Positions 47,073 to 57,610 of a stretch of 64,000 bases of DNA are shown here, piece by piece. The notes under the pieces are model-generated. The model was given only the letters and a program-made list of their open reading frames with translations. It had not been told where the DNA came from and did no database searches. The stretch is taken from positions 14,260,109 through 14,324,108 of the forward strand of contig NC_088325.1 of the NCBI RefSeq assembly GCF_910592395.1. The letters run 5' to 3'. The position numbers and the translations under genes are program-made. The number at the start of each line of letters is the position of its first letter. Positions within the stretch are counted from its first letter, which is position 1. Origin of the DNA: Lineus longissimus. Its lineage: Eukaryota > Nemertea > Pilidiophora > Heteronemertea > Lineidae.

Positions 47073-47300
47073 CACACTGAGAAAAAGAGCAGGTTTTTCG
47101 TCTTTTTGAAAAACCTTTATGGTTTTTCGACCAACACAAATATGCACCCCTGAAAGGATTTTCAGATAATCGAAAAACCCTTGGAGGTTTATCAGCATTT
47201 CAAAAACTATTAGGGTCTTTTTACTTAACCGAAAAACCTCTGAGGAGCTCATATTTGGTTTAGGTTGTTCGAAAGCTCAAAGTCTTTATCTCAAAGAGCG
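47073..47300. mobile_element. F1 foldback element, full-length copy
   Basis: The termini CACACTGAGAAA and TCTCAAAGAGCG are mutated, but the inner blocks are clear: GAAAAACCTTTATGGTTTTT, CCAACACAAATATGCACCCC, GAAAAACCCTTGGAGGTTTA and CGAAAAACCTCTGAGG. The right inner arm has lost GTGTTGG. Confidence 0.85.
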
Positions 47301-47524
47301 TATACGAATAAAGTATGATTCAATGGCGCGATAAAATCGCTAAACTGTAACACTGCCTTATTCAATTATATCACCTTACCACAAACAGCAGGGTAATCAT
47401 CCAAAATTAGCTGGCAAGATTTCTGTACCAACAGGAAGAAAATCACAAATCAACCACAAATATTTCAGGTAGTCTAGACTTCGATCTTCCTCTCTACATG
47501 CAGGTTTCGCAATCCATACACGCC

Positions 47525-47730
47525 AAGAAATAAAGTTTTTTCAGCTCTGAAAGATTTTTCGGCCCACACAAATATGCATCCCGCAGAGACTTTTCAGCAA
47601 TGAAAACCCCTTTAAGGTTTTTCAGAATATCAAAAATCATCTGGGGTTGTTTATTTTGCAAAAAAACCCTCTACGGTGTGCATATCGCCGAAAAACCGTC
47701 GATGGTTTTCCGAAGCTACAAAGCCTATAC
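47525..47730. mobile_element. F1 foldback element, nearly full-length
   Basis: It begins AAGAAATAAAGTTTTTTCAG and has CCCACACAAATATGCATCCC, GAAAACCCCTTTAAGGTTTT, TATCAAAAATCATCTGGGG and an AACCCTCTACGGTGTGCATA right arm. A downstream plus ORF (47676-48053) starts inside it by chance. Confidence 0.82.
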
Positions 47731-48324
47731 ATGTATGTCTAAAATGTATGGACGAAGAAGTACAAAGTACGGTGTGTGAGATAGAGTGGTGTCATCAAGG
47801 CCTATATGCTAATTCACTCAAGCGGAACTCGTATATCACCTTTTATACTAAGTCGTTCAAGGAATCTGGCAAATCTTCAAAGAAAGTCGGCGAAGAAATG
47901 CATTTTACATACTTCGTTTTTCGTATTTTGTCGCTGGTAGCTCTTTGGAAGGGTTGCGAAACTGCCTATCGAATACATAACGACGGCTGTGATATACATC
48001 CACAAAGTAATAGTATAACTGATAATCATGAAAGAGATTGCCATCATTTGTGAAGTAGAAGCATCACGATTGAAGAAACTCTCTCAGTGGACCAAGAATT
48101 AGAGTTTCTTTCAATAAATCTTAAGTTACAAGACGGGAGAAAGATGAGACGTCAGCTTGTGATTTCACTCCTTTCTTATGAAGCCGAAGATGAAGTAAAA
48201 CAACGTTTGTCTATTTCATACTTTTCATTTGTCGCTGTAAACCAAGAGAGCGTTGGTATGGTTGGCCACCGCCAGGCAATGGTGTCTTTTGTGTAGCAAG
48301 CAAGAAAGAACACTTGAGATTATG
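47731..48324. other. Unassigned non-coding DNA
   Basis: The plus frame that begins in the F1 copy and runs to 48053 shows no motif. I regard it as spurious. Confidence 0.4.
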
Positions 48325-48402
48325 AAATACTCCGAGGGTTTTTCATTCGCTGAAAAACTCTCTACAGGTGCATATTTGTTTTGGCTGAAAAACCTTCGAA
48401 GT
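48325..48402. mobile_element. F1 foldback element, right-half fragment
   Basis: Only CCGAGGGTTTTTCATTCGCT, GAAAAACTCTCTACAGGTGC and ATATTTGTTTTGGCTGAAAA with a short AACC tail remain. Confidence 0.75.
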
Positions 48403-48546
48403 ACTTGCATAATGATGATAGAGAATGCAAGGATACATCAGAGCTTCTAGTCTTAGGAAACATGACATGTCTATGATACAGCTTTCAATTCTTGGTATAC
48501 AGAAGGGAGCCTTCAACACAGAGCTGGAAAAGAAAATAGAAAAATT

Positions 48547-48620
48547 GTGGATTCACGGGGGGTCGAACCCGTGACCACCAGATCGAAAGTTCAGCATTCT
48601 AACCGTTGAACCACGGAGGT
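48547..48620 (-). pseudogene. tRNA-Glu(TTC)-like relic or SINE head
   Basis: On the minus strand a D-arm (GTTC/GAAT around AACGGTTA), a CTTTCGA anticodon loop (TTC at the anticodon position) and a T-arm-like CACGGG/CCCGTG stem with TTCGA can be laid out in order. The T-loop is one base too long, the anticodon stem has an A-C mismatch and G-U pairs, and the acceptor ends (ACCTCCG and AATCCAC) do not pair. It is therefore a pseudogene or, given its similarity in style to tRNA-derived SINEs, a SINE head. Confidence 0.5.
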
Positions 48621-48727
48621 TTTCATGTTGGGTGGAGATTTTCTTCGCCTGTAATAGCCAAGATATGGCGATATGAGCCTTGTGTGAAATATAGCGATCA
48701 TCACCATGATGTTGAATTCGTTGAGAA

Positions 48728-49210
48728 TTGTTCGTGTGGTTACCACTTTGATGGGGGCCCTTTGCTAGCAATAATTTATAGTTGTTTTTAAGGAAACGTT
48801 GCCTCCTTTTTCGTTGAAATCCATGTTTTAATGACATTGTGCCAGCTTATAGGTGAGGAATCTGTAAGCACTTTTGCCAAGAAATTTTGAGGGAAAATCA
48901 TCAATAAAATATTGTGGGGCAGTTATGGATGACAGGGGACCGAGGATGGGACACTTTTTCTGTCTTGTCCTGTAGTAGATTGGCTGGGAGATTTCGGTAT
49001 ATTCCTGACGCTATAAGAAAACTTGCATAAAGATAAAGTTTTTGGCACCAATGACGACAGCCATGGCGGATTTGCACTCAAGTTCGACTGGATTCTCTTG
49101 GAATCAAGTCTGCACTCTTAGTTTGTCGTTTTGATATAGCTCACTGTGATTTAGAGGGAGAACTGGGGTGTGGAATGTTTCTTGTGGTTGCCACTTTGAT
49201 GGAGGACATA
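48728..49210 (+). repeat. Short repeated word GTGGTTRCCACTTTGATGG
   Basis: GTTCGTGTGGTTACCACTTT continues GATGGGGG near 48728-48758. TTTCTTGTGGTTGCCACTTT with GATGGAGG recurs near 49177-49207. Flanks do not align well. It could be the remains of an old duplication. Confidence 0.5.
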
Positions 49211-50999
49211 ACGAACAACAGATAGTCGCAGTGGTATTAATTCGATTCTGGTTTATCAATTTGATCTTGAAATTGAATGAAATAAAATTTACATTCTTAT
49301 GTAGTACTTTAAATTTTACAACTGTACTGTCACGAAGCGATTTATATTCAGTTCCCAAGTCTAGTCCTGAAACCGTTCTGTTGAAACTTCGTTGATGACA
49401 TTATCATTGAATTGAATCGCCATCAGTTACCAGTTCGTCATGACCACATGTTGATTCGGTCAATAGCACATTAATAACATGAAGTGATTGCATGTTGTAC
49501 TCATTGATTTGTAATGATATCCTTTCACGTGACAGGTGTATCATTATCCCGCTAATAGCAGCGCATTATTTCCTACATTATTTGCCATATCAATAAATAA
49601 ATCTTTTAACAATGTAAGCTTATAAGGTCAGAAAGTTAGACTACGAAAAGATCCTTTCGCGGTACTTTTCGAATAACACAAGAAATTGTACTAGTCGTAA
49701 CACTATGAATATTATAGATTTATGGTTTATGGTAACACACATCGACTTGTCATGATATTCCATTAACGTGGCAATTGCGGCATTGTCCGGCCAATCGCTA
49801 ATCGCTAAATGGTACATAGTATTTTCTAGGCCTTCCACATTCGTAAAATTTGAAATCAAATTTAAAAATTTCTAATTGCCTCAATACATTTACGTACTAA
49901 ATATGGATTTGAACATTGCCGCAGTGTAGAGAGATATCAAATACTATGTTGGACATGCAACAAAAGGATAGGAGCCAAGCTATGGAATCATCACCCTCTC
50001 TAATAATGCATTTATGCATAACTGTGGTATGCGTCATAAAAGTGATCTTGCTAAATAAGTGGACACTTGGTGTTGGAATCCGGACTTTGGATGCAAAATG
50101 CAAATATATCAACCCGATTACACAGACCGCAGGGTCAATATCTAAATGCAAAATATATGCGACTTTTATACATGATTCATAACTTGAGGTTTGTAAGTAT
50201 CATTCGGAATGCACCGCACATTCACTAGTGATACTTTATGTAAGTAATACTTGACGGTTTTGTGGCAAGCATTATGTTTTTTCATTGAAAATGCCACAGT
50301 AAAGTGCAAAGTTTTGCGCCTTTTAAATTTCTGCGATTTGCGAAAGATTTTCAAAAAATAAAATATTTACGATTTTACAAGGTTATTTGAGAAATCAGCA
50401 AAAAATGAAACAGCCTCGTTTAGCAGGCTGCCTCACTGAAATTACATGAAAACCGCATACCCGAAGATGTACTTTATCGAATTTCAACTTATCCGCGCCC
50501 TTACTTTTTTTATTTTATTTTATTTTAGATTTGTTTGTTTTTTGCCAAAAGGACCAACAATGAGGTAAAACGAAGTCGAGTGTGTTACTGGACTCTTTAC
50601 GAAAAAGAAACCTGTCACTTTCGGCAAAAGGACATCTTGACATTATTGAAATAGCCCTTCTACGGTAGAATCCGGATGTTAACATTTCGAGTTGCAGAAT
50701 TTGTGGCAGTACCATGTCGAAAAATATACCAATCGACACCTTTTCAACATAATCTTTATAGCCACAAGTGCAAATCTCATAGCTAAGTGCAAATGCTTAT
50801 AATTTTCAATCCATGATGATTGCGGTCAGGTAATGGCTTTTGAGATGATTGAAGTCTCGACATTTAGGTAATATGCGTCATAGAAGAGTTAAAGACGGAC
50901 AGATCCGGTGAAGTACAAAATGATGGAGTAGTTGACGCTCTTCCAATCTTTACGCCATCAAGAGAATCAATAGAAATCGATGATGACAACATTTTTCCC
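49211..50999. other. Unassigned non-coding DNA
   Basis: No gene is supported. A T-rich run (about 50505-50530) is present. Frames at 49897-50182 are open on both strands and look spurious. Confidence 0.45.
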
Positions 51000-51131
51000 C
51001 TAAAAACTAAGGGTTTCTGGCTCATCATGAACCCTTTAAGAGTTTTTCAATCAGCACAGATATGCACCCTTATAGAAGTTTTTAATATAAATGAAAAGAC
51101 CGTAAGAGATTTTGAGCATGTGAAAAAGGTC
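51000..51131. mobile_element. F1 foldback element, left-half fragment
   Basis: TAAAAACTAAGGGTTTCTGG, AGAGTTTTTCAATCAGCAC, AGATATGCACCCTTATAGAA and GAAAAGACCGTAAGAGATTT keep the F1 order. The right half is not found. Confidence 0.7.
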
Positions 51132-52239
51132 ACTCCTGAACATGATGTTATGACCATCGGACAACCTGGCGTCGTCAAGAAATTGAAAATGTTGAACGGC
51201 ATCGCACGGCCATGTGCATGGAATCTCTAGCTTGAATTGAATACTCAGAACCGGTCTTTGATCAGTGATATCAGATTATATATAGAGTACTGGCATTGAC
51301 TGGAACTCGACCTTGATTTCGTTCAAAGATTTCCACTGCAGTGAATAACAACAGGAAAATACCGTACCCTGGTACCGACTGAACCATCATAAGCGTGCCA
51401 ACTATGAGAAATAATGGGCTGTTAGTTCATTTGAATAAGCGATAAAAAGTAAAACAAAACTTGTGAATGAACCTGTGATAGTTGTATGGCCCGTTTTCGC
51501 AAAGTGGCGCTCAGGCATGGGCAGTGGGTGCGATTCGCTTCAAGGTTAATAGTCTTGCAAGGTCTTTGCAAGAATGAGGATTGTTCCTCTAGTGGCCCCT
51601 AAAAACTGTTCATCTGCCCTGAAAAGTATTTTGAGAAATGAAAGGCTATCGTTTGATCACTCGTTTATGATAGATTATAAAGGTTTCAGGAAAGGTGAAA
51701 TGAATTTATTGAAATTATATCATGCATTATACTGCGCACTGACACAGAAAGCACTGAATTCTCAGCCGTGTACAAGTACTCGAATTGTGTAGGCCTTTAG
51801 TATGTTCGCAAGAATGAATGCATTTGGAATTGCATAGCAACTATATTCTCCACGGCTTCTGATGAAGGGAATTGTACAAGTACTTTTCCCTTGGAAGGCA
51901 TCAGCGAATAGAAGACTTAGAGAGGCAGGGATATAGCCGTGAGGCTATCACACAGCACCGATTTTATACAAGGTAAATCATGCCACAAAATCTGACTTGC
52001 TCGAATTCATCTTGCTCTCTCTTCTGCTTTAAATGGCATGAGTGGTACCTAGCAATTTCGTAAGCTGCGCCTGCGTGTCATCCACGAGCGGGGACTTTAT
52101 GAGCCTCACACCTATTCATAAAGTGTCGAAATAACTTACCACTTTCTGATCTGACTTTGCCATCAAACTACTCAAATTCGGCCCTTAGTAATATTCAGTC
52201 GGCCTGTGAGGGCATTATAAACTAGATGCACCCCTCCAC
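51132..52239. other. Unassigned non-coding DNA
   Basis: No gene or defined repeat was seen. Confidence 0.4.
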
Positions 52240-52440
52240 ACTCTAAAAATAACGGTTTTTGAAAAACCTTTTAGAGATTTTCGGCCCACAAATACGCAAC
52301 CCGTAGAGGCTTTTTCATTTTCAGGGTAATGATGTTTTTCACAACTCAAAATTATTTTGCGTTAGTAAAGTAACTGTAAACCACAAAGGGGTGAATACTT
52401 GTGTTGGCTGAAAGAAGCTCAAACCTTTTAATTTTGAGTG
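52240..52440. mobile_element. F1 foldback element, diverged copy
   Basis: CACACTCTAAAAATAACGGT, GAAAAACCTTTTAGAGATTT, CCCACAAATACGCAACCCG, then GTGAATACTTGTGTTGGCTG and AAACCTTTTAATTTTGAGTG. The centre is degraded. Confidence 0.78.
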
Positions 52441-52606
52441 GATTTCATGCAAGCAACATTGCATCTCTTCGCAGCCATTGGCAGCGCTGACATAATAAAG
52501 AATGTCGAAATCGATTGAGTGTGACAGGGACAAATTCTCCTGGTCGACAAGCGGAAGCTACTATGGATTTCAAGTTAAGTGTTCGAATGACTTCTATAAA
52601 ACTCAC

Positions 52607-52980
52607 CATGTTTAGTTGCCTGTGAAAGAAGACGCTTTCCCGTTCGCAGTGAACCTGTGGTATGTGCTCGCAAAGGCTGAGGTGGATATGGGGCCCGTGT
52701 GGGTCCAAATACGGTCAAATTCGATCAGAATCGATCCCGCCATTTTGGGAGGAAGCTCAACGGTGATGTAGCTCCGTTTTCGACTAATACAACGAAATAT
52801 CAACAAAAACTAAAGCGGAAAAGGGACGAATGAACGAAATCTGAAAACATCAACGTCCTTCCTTAACATACTTCGGAATATTCGTCAAGATTTGCCGAAA
52901 CTTTCTTAAAAATCAGGAAAGATCTGGTATCACCTACTTATGCACCCACAACGCTCAAGGACGCGCGTGACGTCACCGCA
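52607..52980 (-). promoter_or_regulatory. Candidate promoter and first exon, minus strand
   Basis: Reading the minus strand there is a TGACGTCA site at 52975-52968, with CGCGCG words beside it. A CpG-richer stretch follows, then ATGGCGGGATC at 52743 in an AAAATGG start context (43 codons to a TAA). A second ATG at 52609-52607 is followed immediately by GTGAGT, a textbook donor. Two readings are possible: a short upstream ORF in the 5' UTR with the real start codon at the end of exon 1, or no gene at all. No downstream exon was identified. Confidence 0.3.
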
Positions 52981-52999
52981 TTTTTGAGTTAACTGTTCT

Positions 53000-53780
53000 G
53001 ATAATGAGATGCGTCTGTTTGCAGCCTCCTCGCCTTTGCATTATGCACAATAAATGGATATGTTATTTCGTTGTCAGCGCTAAATATACCAATGACGCGA
53101 GGGAATAAAGAATATATTTGCAAAACCAAGTACCGCAGCTTGACAAACATAACAAAACCAAAATTATCAAAATATGTTATGCGGGTTTTTATATCTAGGC
53201 CTGCGCTAAGTTTTACAAATATCTTTTTGCTGCTAAACATAGAACGGCTTGTTTTCAGCATTGAATATAGGCCTACCAATCAGGCGAGAATTTGGAGGGA
53301 AGCATCTACCACGAATTAAGTAAGTTACCAACGTGACACAGAAAAGACAAACCAAGAATTTTCAATACGACAAAATATCCTCAATTATTGGAGAGTTGAC
53401 CTGCCAAAGTCCAGGGGGATATTTGACGAAGAAGTTACGGTACTTAAGTGATAGGAACTGAATAACTTAAATAGAACAGAAATAAATTCACAAAATTCTA
53501 GTTTACAATTGTTTAAAGACTAACACAGGGACATCCACGCACTGTTTAAATCGATGGGCCGTTTAGGAAAGATGTTGCCGCAGTGTCGACCGGAGGACAG
53601 GCAGGGTAAGAGACTCACCAAGTGACAATTTAAACTGGCCTGAAATGGCCAAATGTAGCGCTATATGTGCGCTCCCTGGCTTCTATAAAATCGTTATTGG
53701 ATTAACTTGGGGAATTAGTATAAAGCGCTTTGAGACATGACAGTTGTACAGTACAAAGCGCTCTGCAAGATCTTATACAC
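53000..53780. other. Unassigned non-coding DNA
   Basis: No gene. At 53719-53770 AAAGCGCTTTGAGACA and CAAAGCGCTCTGCAAG form a pair of related words of a kind often seen near repeat ends in animal genomes. They directly precede the F5 copy and may belong to a larger F5 element. Confidence 0.45.
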
Positions 53781-53960
53781 TTTTCCAGAAATGGGGCGCT
53801 GAGTGTCCGAAATAGTGATGTCATAAGGGGAACTAGGCCTTATGGTGGAGGGACAAAGGAGATAGTCATGGTTGACCAACACACTTGAATGCATTTAATG
53901 ACGGACAAGGGGGAAAAAGTTAGTTCCAATGCAAGCCACCAATTTCGGGAAGCATGTATA
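53781..53960 (+). repeat. F5 dispersed repeat, copy 2
   Basis: The same order of words as 43410-43573 (TTTCCAGAAATGGGGCGCTG through CGGGAAGCATGTATA). Several 20-40 base blocks are identical and about 15 extra bases lie in the middle. Confidence 0.88.
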
Positions 53961-54076
53961 TCCTATTATCATTCCAATGTCGCAAAATATGAATTTATCG
54001 ACTCATGATTGGAAATACTGGATATAGAATCTTTCGATAAAAATATAGTGACTTGATAAGGTGTGCGGTCCTAAAT

Positions 54077-54272
54077 CACTATAGAAATAAACTTGTTGTG
54101 CTTTTGGAAAATCTTGGTTCCTCGGCCAACACAACACTTGTACCCCGCAGAGGTTTTTAAGGGAAGTGAAAAGTCCTTGGAGGTTTTTCACAATATCAAA
54201 AACCCCTACCGGGCGCATATTTGTGTTGGCAGAAAAATCATTTATGGTTTTTCAGAAGTTTTTTTCTAAGAT
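54077..54272. mobile_element. F1 foldback element, full-length copy
   Basis: ACTATAGAAATAAACTTGTT, GGCCAACACAACACTTGTAC, CCCGCAGAGGTTTTTAAGGG, then AAAACCCCTACCGGGCGCAT, TTTGTGTTGGCAGAAAAATC and TTTTTTTCTAAG at the right. Confidence 0.83.
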
Positions 54273-54792
54273 TGTAATTGGCTCGAACTGTTTTGTCGAC
54301 ACTTTCACGAAGGAACATTACGATTAGATGTAAAGTTTCTGCCACAAGTGGGCATATAGTACGAAGGCATATGTATAAAGCCATATATTCCCAGCAGCTG
54401 CTATCCTCGACAATTCGTCTGTCTAGACGATCGACGAACTGTCATAAAATAGGAATCCGATATGATCGCTCTATTAATACTGAGCATAGACAGTTCGAAT
54501 TTTTTAAATGAGAAAAATCCCAGGAATGGCAGGCACGAAATATATCTGGGGTTCGTGACGGCGCAAGCGTGAGGCAGTGCAAAGTAAGGCATAGTTCTAT
54601 TTGGATATTTTGGATGGAGTTATAGATATTTACTGAAGAAACAAGTTTTGTTTGACGTATGGGGATCTATAAAACGACAACTAAACTATGATTATTTATT
54701 TATCGAATTCCTGAACCTCCTCTCACCTCCACAATCACAGCAAAAGGAAATACATGGCTTCCATACCATTTGGAAAACTGCATAACTGTTTC

Positions 54793-55176
54793 TCATATGA
54801 AGAATTTGCCAGACGACATCTTTGCCATTTCGAGTAATATGACTTCAAAGTTTGGAATAATTGAAAATGTATCGGAAAACTGGTGACATTTTTTATCGTA
54901 AGACTTTTCTGTTGGAAATTTGGAGGATAAGGTCACATATGAGCAGTGATGGTGCATGATATCTCGTTTTATGATGACACTATTTACATCCAACAGCAGA
55001 CATTTTGTGCAATTCAGTTTTATACACAGCCGAATTCTGGCAAAATCACGCGGGGTAATTTGATTCAGTAAATCGAGGGAAAACAGATGAAACTCGAGAG
55101 ACTCAGTCTGAGGGAGTGAAGACACGAAGACCTTACTCTCAAATGGATGTAGCGGCAGAAAATACGCTGGCATCAT
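54793..55176 (-). CDS. Doubtful ORF, 127 codons, unknown
   Basis: A true ATGATG-initiated minus-strand frame whose product (PLHPFESKVFVSSLPQTESL, then LNQITPRDFARIRLCIKLNC) has an ordinary amino-acid mix and no signal or membrane segment. Inside it, TTTGAGA/GTAAGG is a good donor match, so only its first part could be exonic. No family was recognised. It is the best of the ATG frames in the right half, but unsupported. Confidence 0.17.
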   Translation of the reverse strand: MMPAYFLPLHPFESKVFVSSLPQTESLEFHLFSLDLLNQITPRDFARIRLCIKLNCTKCLLLDVNSVIIKRDIMHHHCSYVTLSSKFPTEKSYDKKCHQFSDTFSIIPNFEVILLEMAKMSSGKFFI

Positions 55177-55251
55177 TTACGACTCCCACCATTGTCTTCA
55201 AATTTGAGAGTACATTGCAGTTGTCTTACCATAACTTTGATTCCATTAAAC

Positions 55252-55469
55252 TGACGAACGTTTCTAATTGTGAAACAACGTGTACTTGAACAATAATAAT
55301 TTAAAGTCCCGATCGGACCTGCGCACAAGCCCGAAATGATGACGTCGTGGAGATGGCTTACGACCGGGATAATGACTTCCTTATATCCGTCTTATGCCCA
55401 GGTCAAATTTGGAATTTAAAATATTATTGTAAAGATGCATATGGAATATGATTATGAAAACGTTCGTCA
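55252..55469 (+). mobile_element. F2 foldback/MITE, complete copy
   Basis: TGACGAACGTTTCTAATTG at the left end and AAAACGTTCGTCA at the right end form terminal inverted repeats. Inside, GATCGGACCTGCGCACAAG is mirrored by CTTATGCCCAGGTCAAATTT. ATTAAA lies just outside both ends (55245-55250 and 55470-55475), a possible target-site duplication offset by one base. The element is 218 bp with no ORF of its own. Confidence 0.82.
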
Positions 55470-55568
55470 ATTAAATTAAATCTAATATAACCAGAACATG
55501 GAACGTCGTTTTCTGTTCTCGTCGATTGTAAAGATTTCGAACAGGAAATATGTTATAAGAATTATATA

Positions 55569-56093
55569 CACTATATTTCGAAGTTAGATTTCTTGCAATA
55601 TTTGGTCATGCCATGAGCCAGGTATTAACAGGGCTAAATCAACTTTTTAGAACCAAATCTGCACCTTTACATGTAGTAAAGCTTTTCAGGGAAATGAAAA
55701 ACCCTTTGAGATTTTTCACAGACTTGAACTATATTTCGAAGTTCGTTTTTCGGTCATGACATGAGCCGCGTATAACAGGAATCCAAATTAGAATCATGAA
55801 AGATATTGAAGTAATATGTTACATGAATTGTAATGCACATATTTACTCTTAACAAATAAGGGTTTGGAGCTTTTGAAAAACCCAGGATGGATTTATAACC
55901 AACGCAAATCTGTACCTAGTAAGGGTTTTTCATGAACTGACAAGCGCTTTGAGGTTTTTCACAGACTTGCACTATATTTCGAAGTTTGATTTTCTTTCGA
56001 TATTCGGTCATGCCATGAGCCACGTAACATGAATCCAATTAGAATTATGAACGATATTGAAGTCATTTGTTACATGATTTGTAATACATGTAT
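55569..56093 (+). repeat. Three composite tandem units with F1 halves
   Basis: CTATATTTCGAAGTTNGATT followed by GGTCATGCCATGAGCC begins at 55571, 55729 and 55973. The second and third units continue ACNGGAATCCAATTAGAAT, CATGAAAGATATTGAAGTAA, TGTTACATGAATTGTAAT. Between units lie F1 left-half pieces (AAATCTGCACC..., GAAAAACCCTTTGAGATTTT at 55655-55725; ACTCTTAACAAATAAGGG at 55846 through GAGGTTTTTCACAGACTTG at 55970). An F1 insertion was evidently duplicated together with its flank. Confidence 0.85.
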
Positions 56094-56398
56094 GATAAGT
56101 ATGCAATGCACTTAAAATCTATCGAATTCTATATCAATATCGATCAATCAATTTATCAGGACTGTGGCAGAGTTTTTGTCATGAAAGGATGAAAGGCCGA
56201 CTTTTCGTATTACTAATTACTCTCAACAAAAGAAGATTTGAGCTTTGGTCAACCATCCAGTCATGCAAGTCGAATCATTGTAAGGTTAAGTCATTTGTTT
56301 ATCATAATGCTGATGTCAACATACACATGGTCTGACGCATTACCTAAAGTGGCTTCGCATATGATTGTGGCGGGAAAATTGAAATAAAGAAAGAGATA
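56094..56398. other. Unassigned non-coding DNA
   Basis: No gene or defined repeat. Confidence 0.4.
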
Positions 56399-56552
56399 TG
56401 AAAACCCTCTGACGGTTTTTAAAGCTTTCTAAGCCTCACCGCGAAGGGCCTTCATTTCCCTTAAAAACCTCTACGGGATGCATATTTGTATCACTGAAAA
56501 ACACACACAAAGGTTTTCCAAAACCTGAAAAACCTTCATTTTCAAGAGTGTG
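56399..56552. mobile_element. F1 foldback element, right part
   Basis: GAAAACCCTCTGACGGTTTT, ATTTCCCTTAAAAACCTCTA, CGGGATGCATATTTGTATCA and CTGAAAAACCTTCATTTTCA ending AGAGTGTG. The left terminal arm is missing. Confidence 0.78.
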
Positions 56553-56992
56553 GAAGTTATGCCTTGCAAAACGACAAGTGGCTTTCTATTGTGGTCAACA
56601 TATTATTAAATGAACGAACTGACCATTATGTTCTTTAACAATTCTGTAATTGCTAAGTTACGACTGAAACATCGTTGATGCGACCCATATCTGATCAGGC
56701 TCAATCAAATATTTCATTTTAATTTGATTTGTTTTGCGGTTAAGGCACGCGACAGTTTTCGTGCGAATCTGAAATTCCGAGACACGGACATACACGGATG
56801 TCCGACTCTATTGTATCATGGGTCAACACATCTGATGATTGATGATTCGGCCAGACGATATTCCGTGAAGAAATCACGACAGAACATGGCTATCACTAAC
56901 GGGATATTTAATGAACGAAGGATGAAATTATTGTCATCTCTGAACAGTTTTAGTGTCTTTGATTTCTTTTCCGTCATTCGTTGATTATACAT

Positions 56993-57039
56993 GATGCAGT
57001 TCATCAAATATTTTTAACAGATATTTGATGAACTGTATC
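56993..57039. repeat. Hairpin, 19-bp arms with one wobble
   Basis: CAGTTCATCAAATAT (56997-57011) and ATATTTGATGAACTG (57021-57035) are perfect complements. The stem extends four more pairs outward, one of them G-T. The loop is nine bases. Confidence 0.9.
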
Positions 57040-57142
57040 ACGTTTAATTAAAACTTTAACACTGGTTTGTCATGCCAAGAATACGCCGCAAACGAGTGTG
57101 TGTGTGCGTACGTTGGTCGCAGGATGATCAGATAATTCCTCG

Positions 57143-57290
57143 ACACTCTAAGAAATAACCATTATTGAGCTTTTGAAAAACCTTAAGGGTTTTTTGCCAA
57201 CACAAATATGCACCCCTTATAGACTTTTTTTCAGGCAATTGAAAAGCACTAAAACCTTCTTTTTTATTTTACCGAAAAACCTTCAAGAAG
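57143..57290. mobile_element. F1 foldback element, left part
   Basis: ACACTCTAAGAAATAACC, TTGAGCTTTTGAAAAACCTT, GCCAACACAAATATGCACCC, CTTATAGACTTTTTTTCAGG and a CCGAAAAACCTTCAAG remnant. The right inner arm is lost. Confidence 0.82.
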
Positions 57291-57486
57291 GCAAAGAATG
57301 TTGAAAAAATCGAATGGATTTCCGACCTAAAATCCAATGTGTTTGTTCTCAACTAGTTGGGGGTTTGGACTAAGCACATTGGAATGTGGGTGAAGTTTTC
57401 TGTGAGATTAAAGAGAACATTTCAAGCTTTGGACCTTGACCAAAGTAATGAGGTAGGCTCTTGACGGTGTCATGTGACGGTTGGAT

Positions 57487-57610
57487 ATTGGGCGATATGA
57501 ATAAAGACTAGCAAATGCTTTTACTTCAATTTTGTACAGAAAGGCCTAGTGTAAATGTACGTGGAGTTATAGATAAAAGCATTTGCTAGTCTTTATTCAT
57601 ATCACCCAAT
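57487..57610 (-). mobile_element. F3 MITE-like inverted-repeat element, copy 2
   Basis: The reverse complement of this 124 bp copy matches 48-170 with only a handful of differences, in both arms and the centre (CTCCACGTACATTTACACTA then GGCCTT). The outer ends read ATTGGG(C/T)GATATG. The low divergence suggests this family moved more recently than F1. Confidence 0.88.

Noticed and set aside
47676-48053. 125-codon plus-strand frame
   Set aside because: It starts inside an F1 foldback and then shows no motif.
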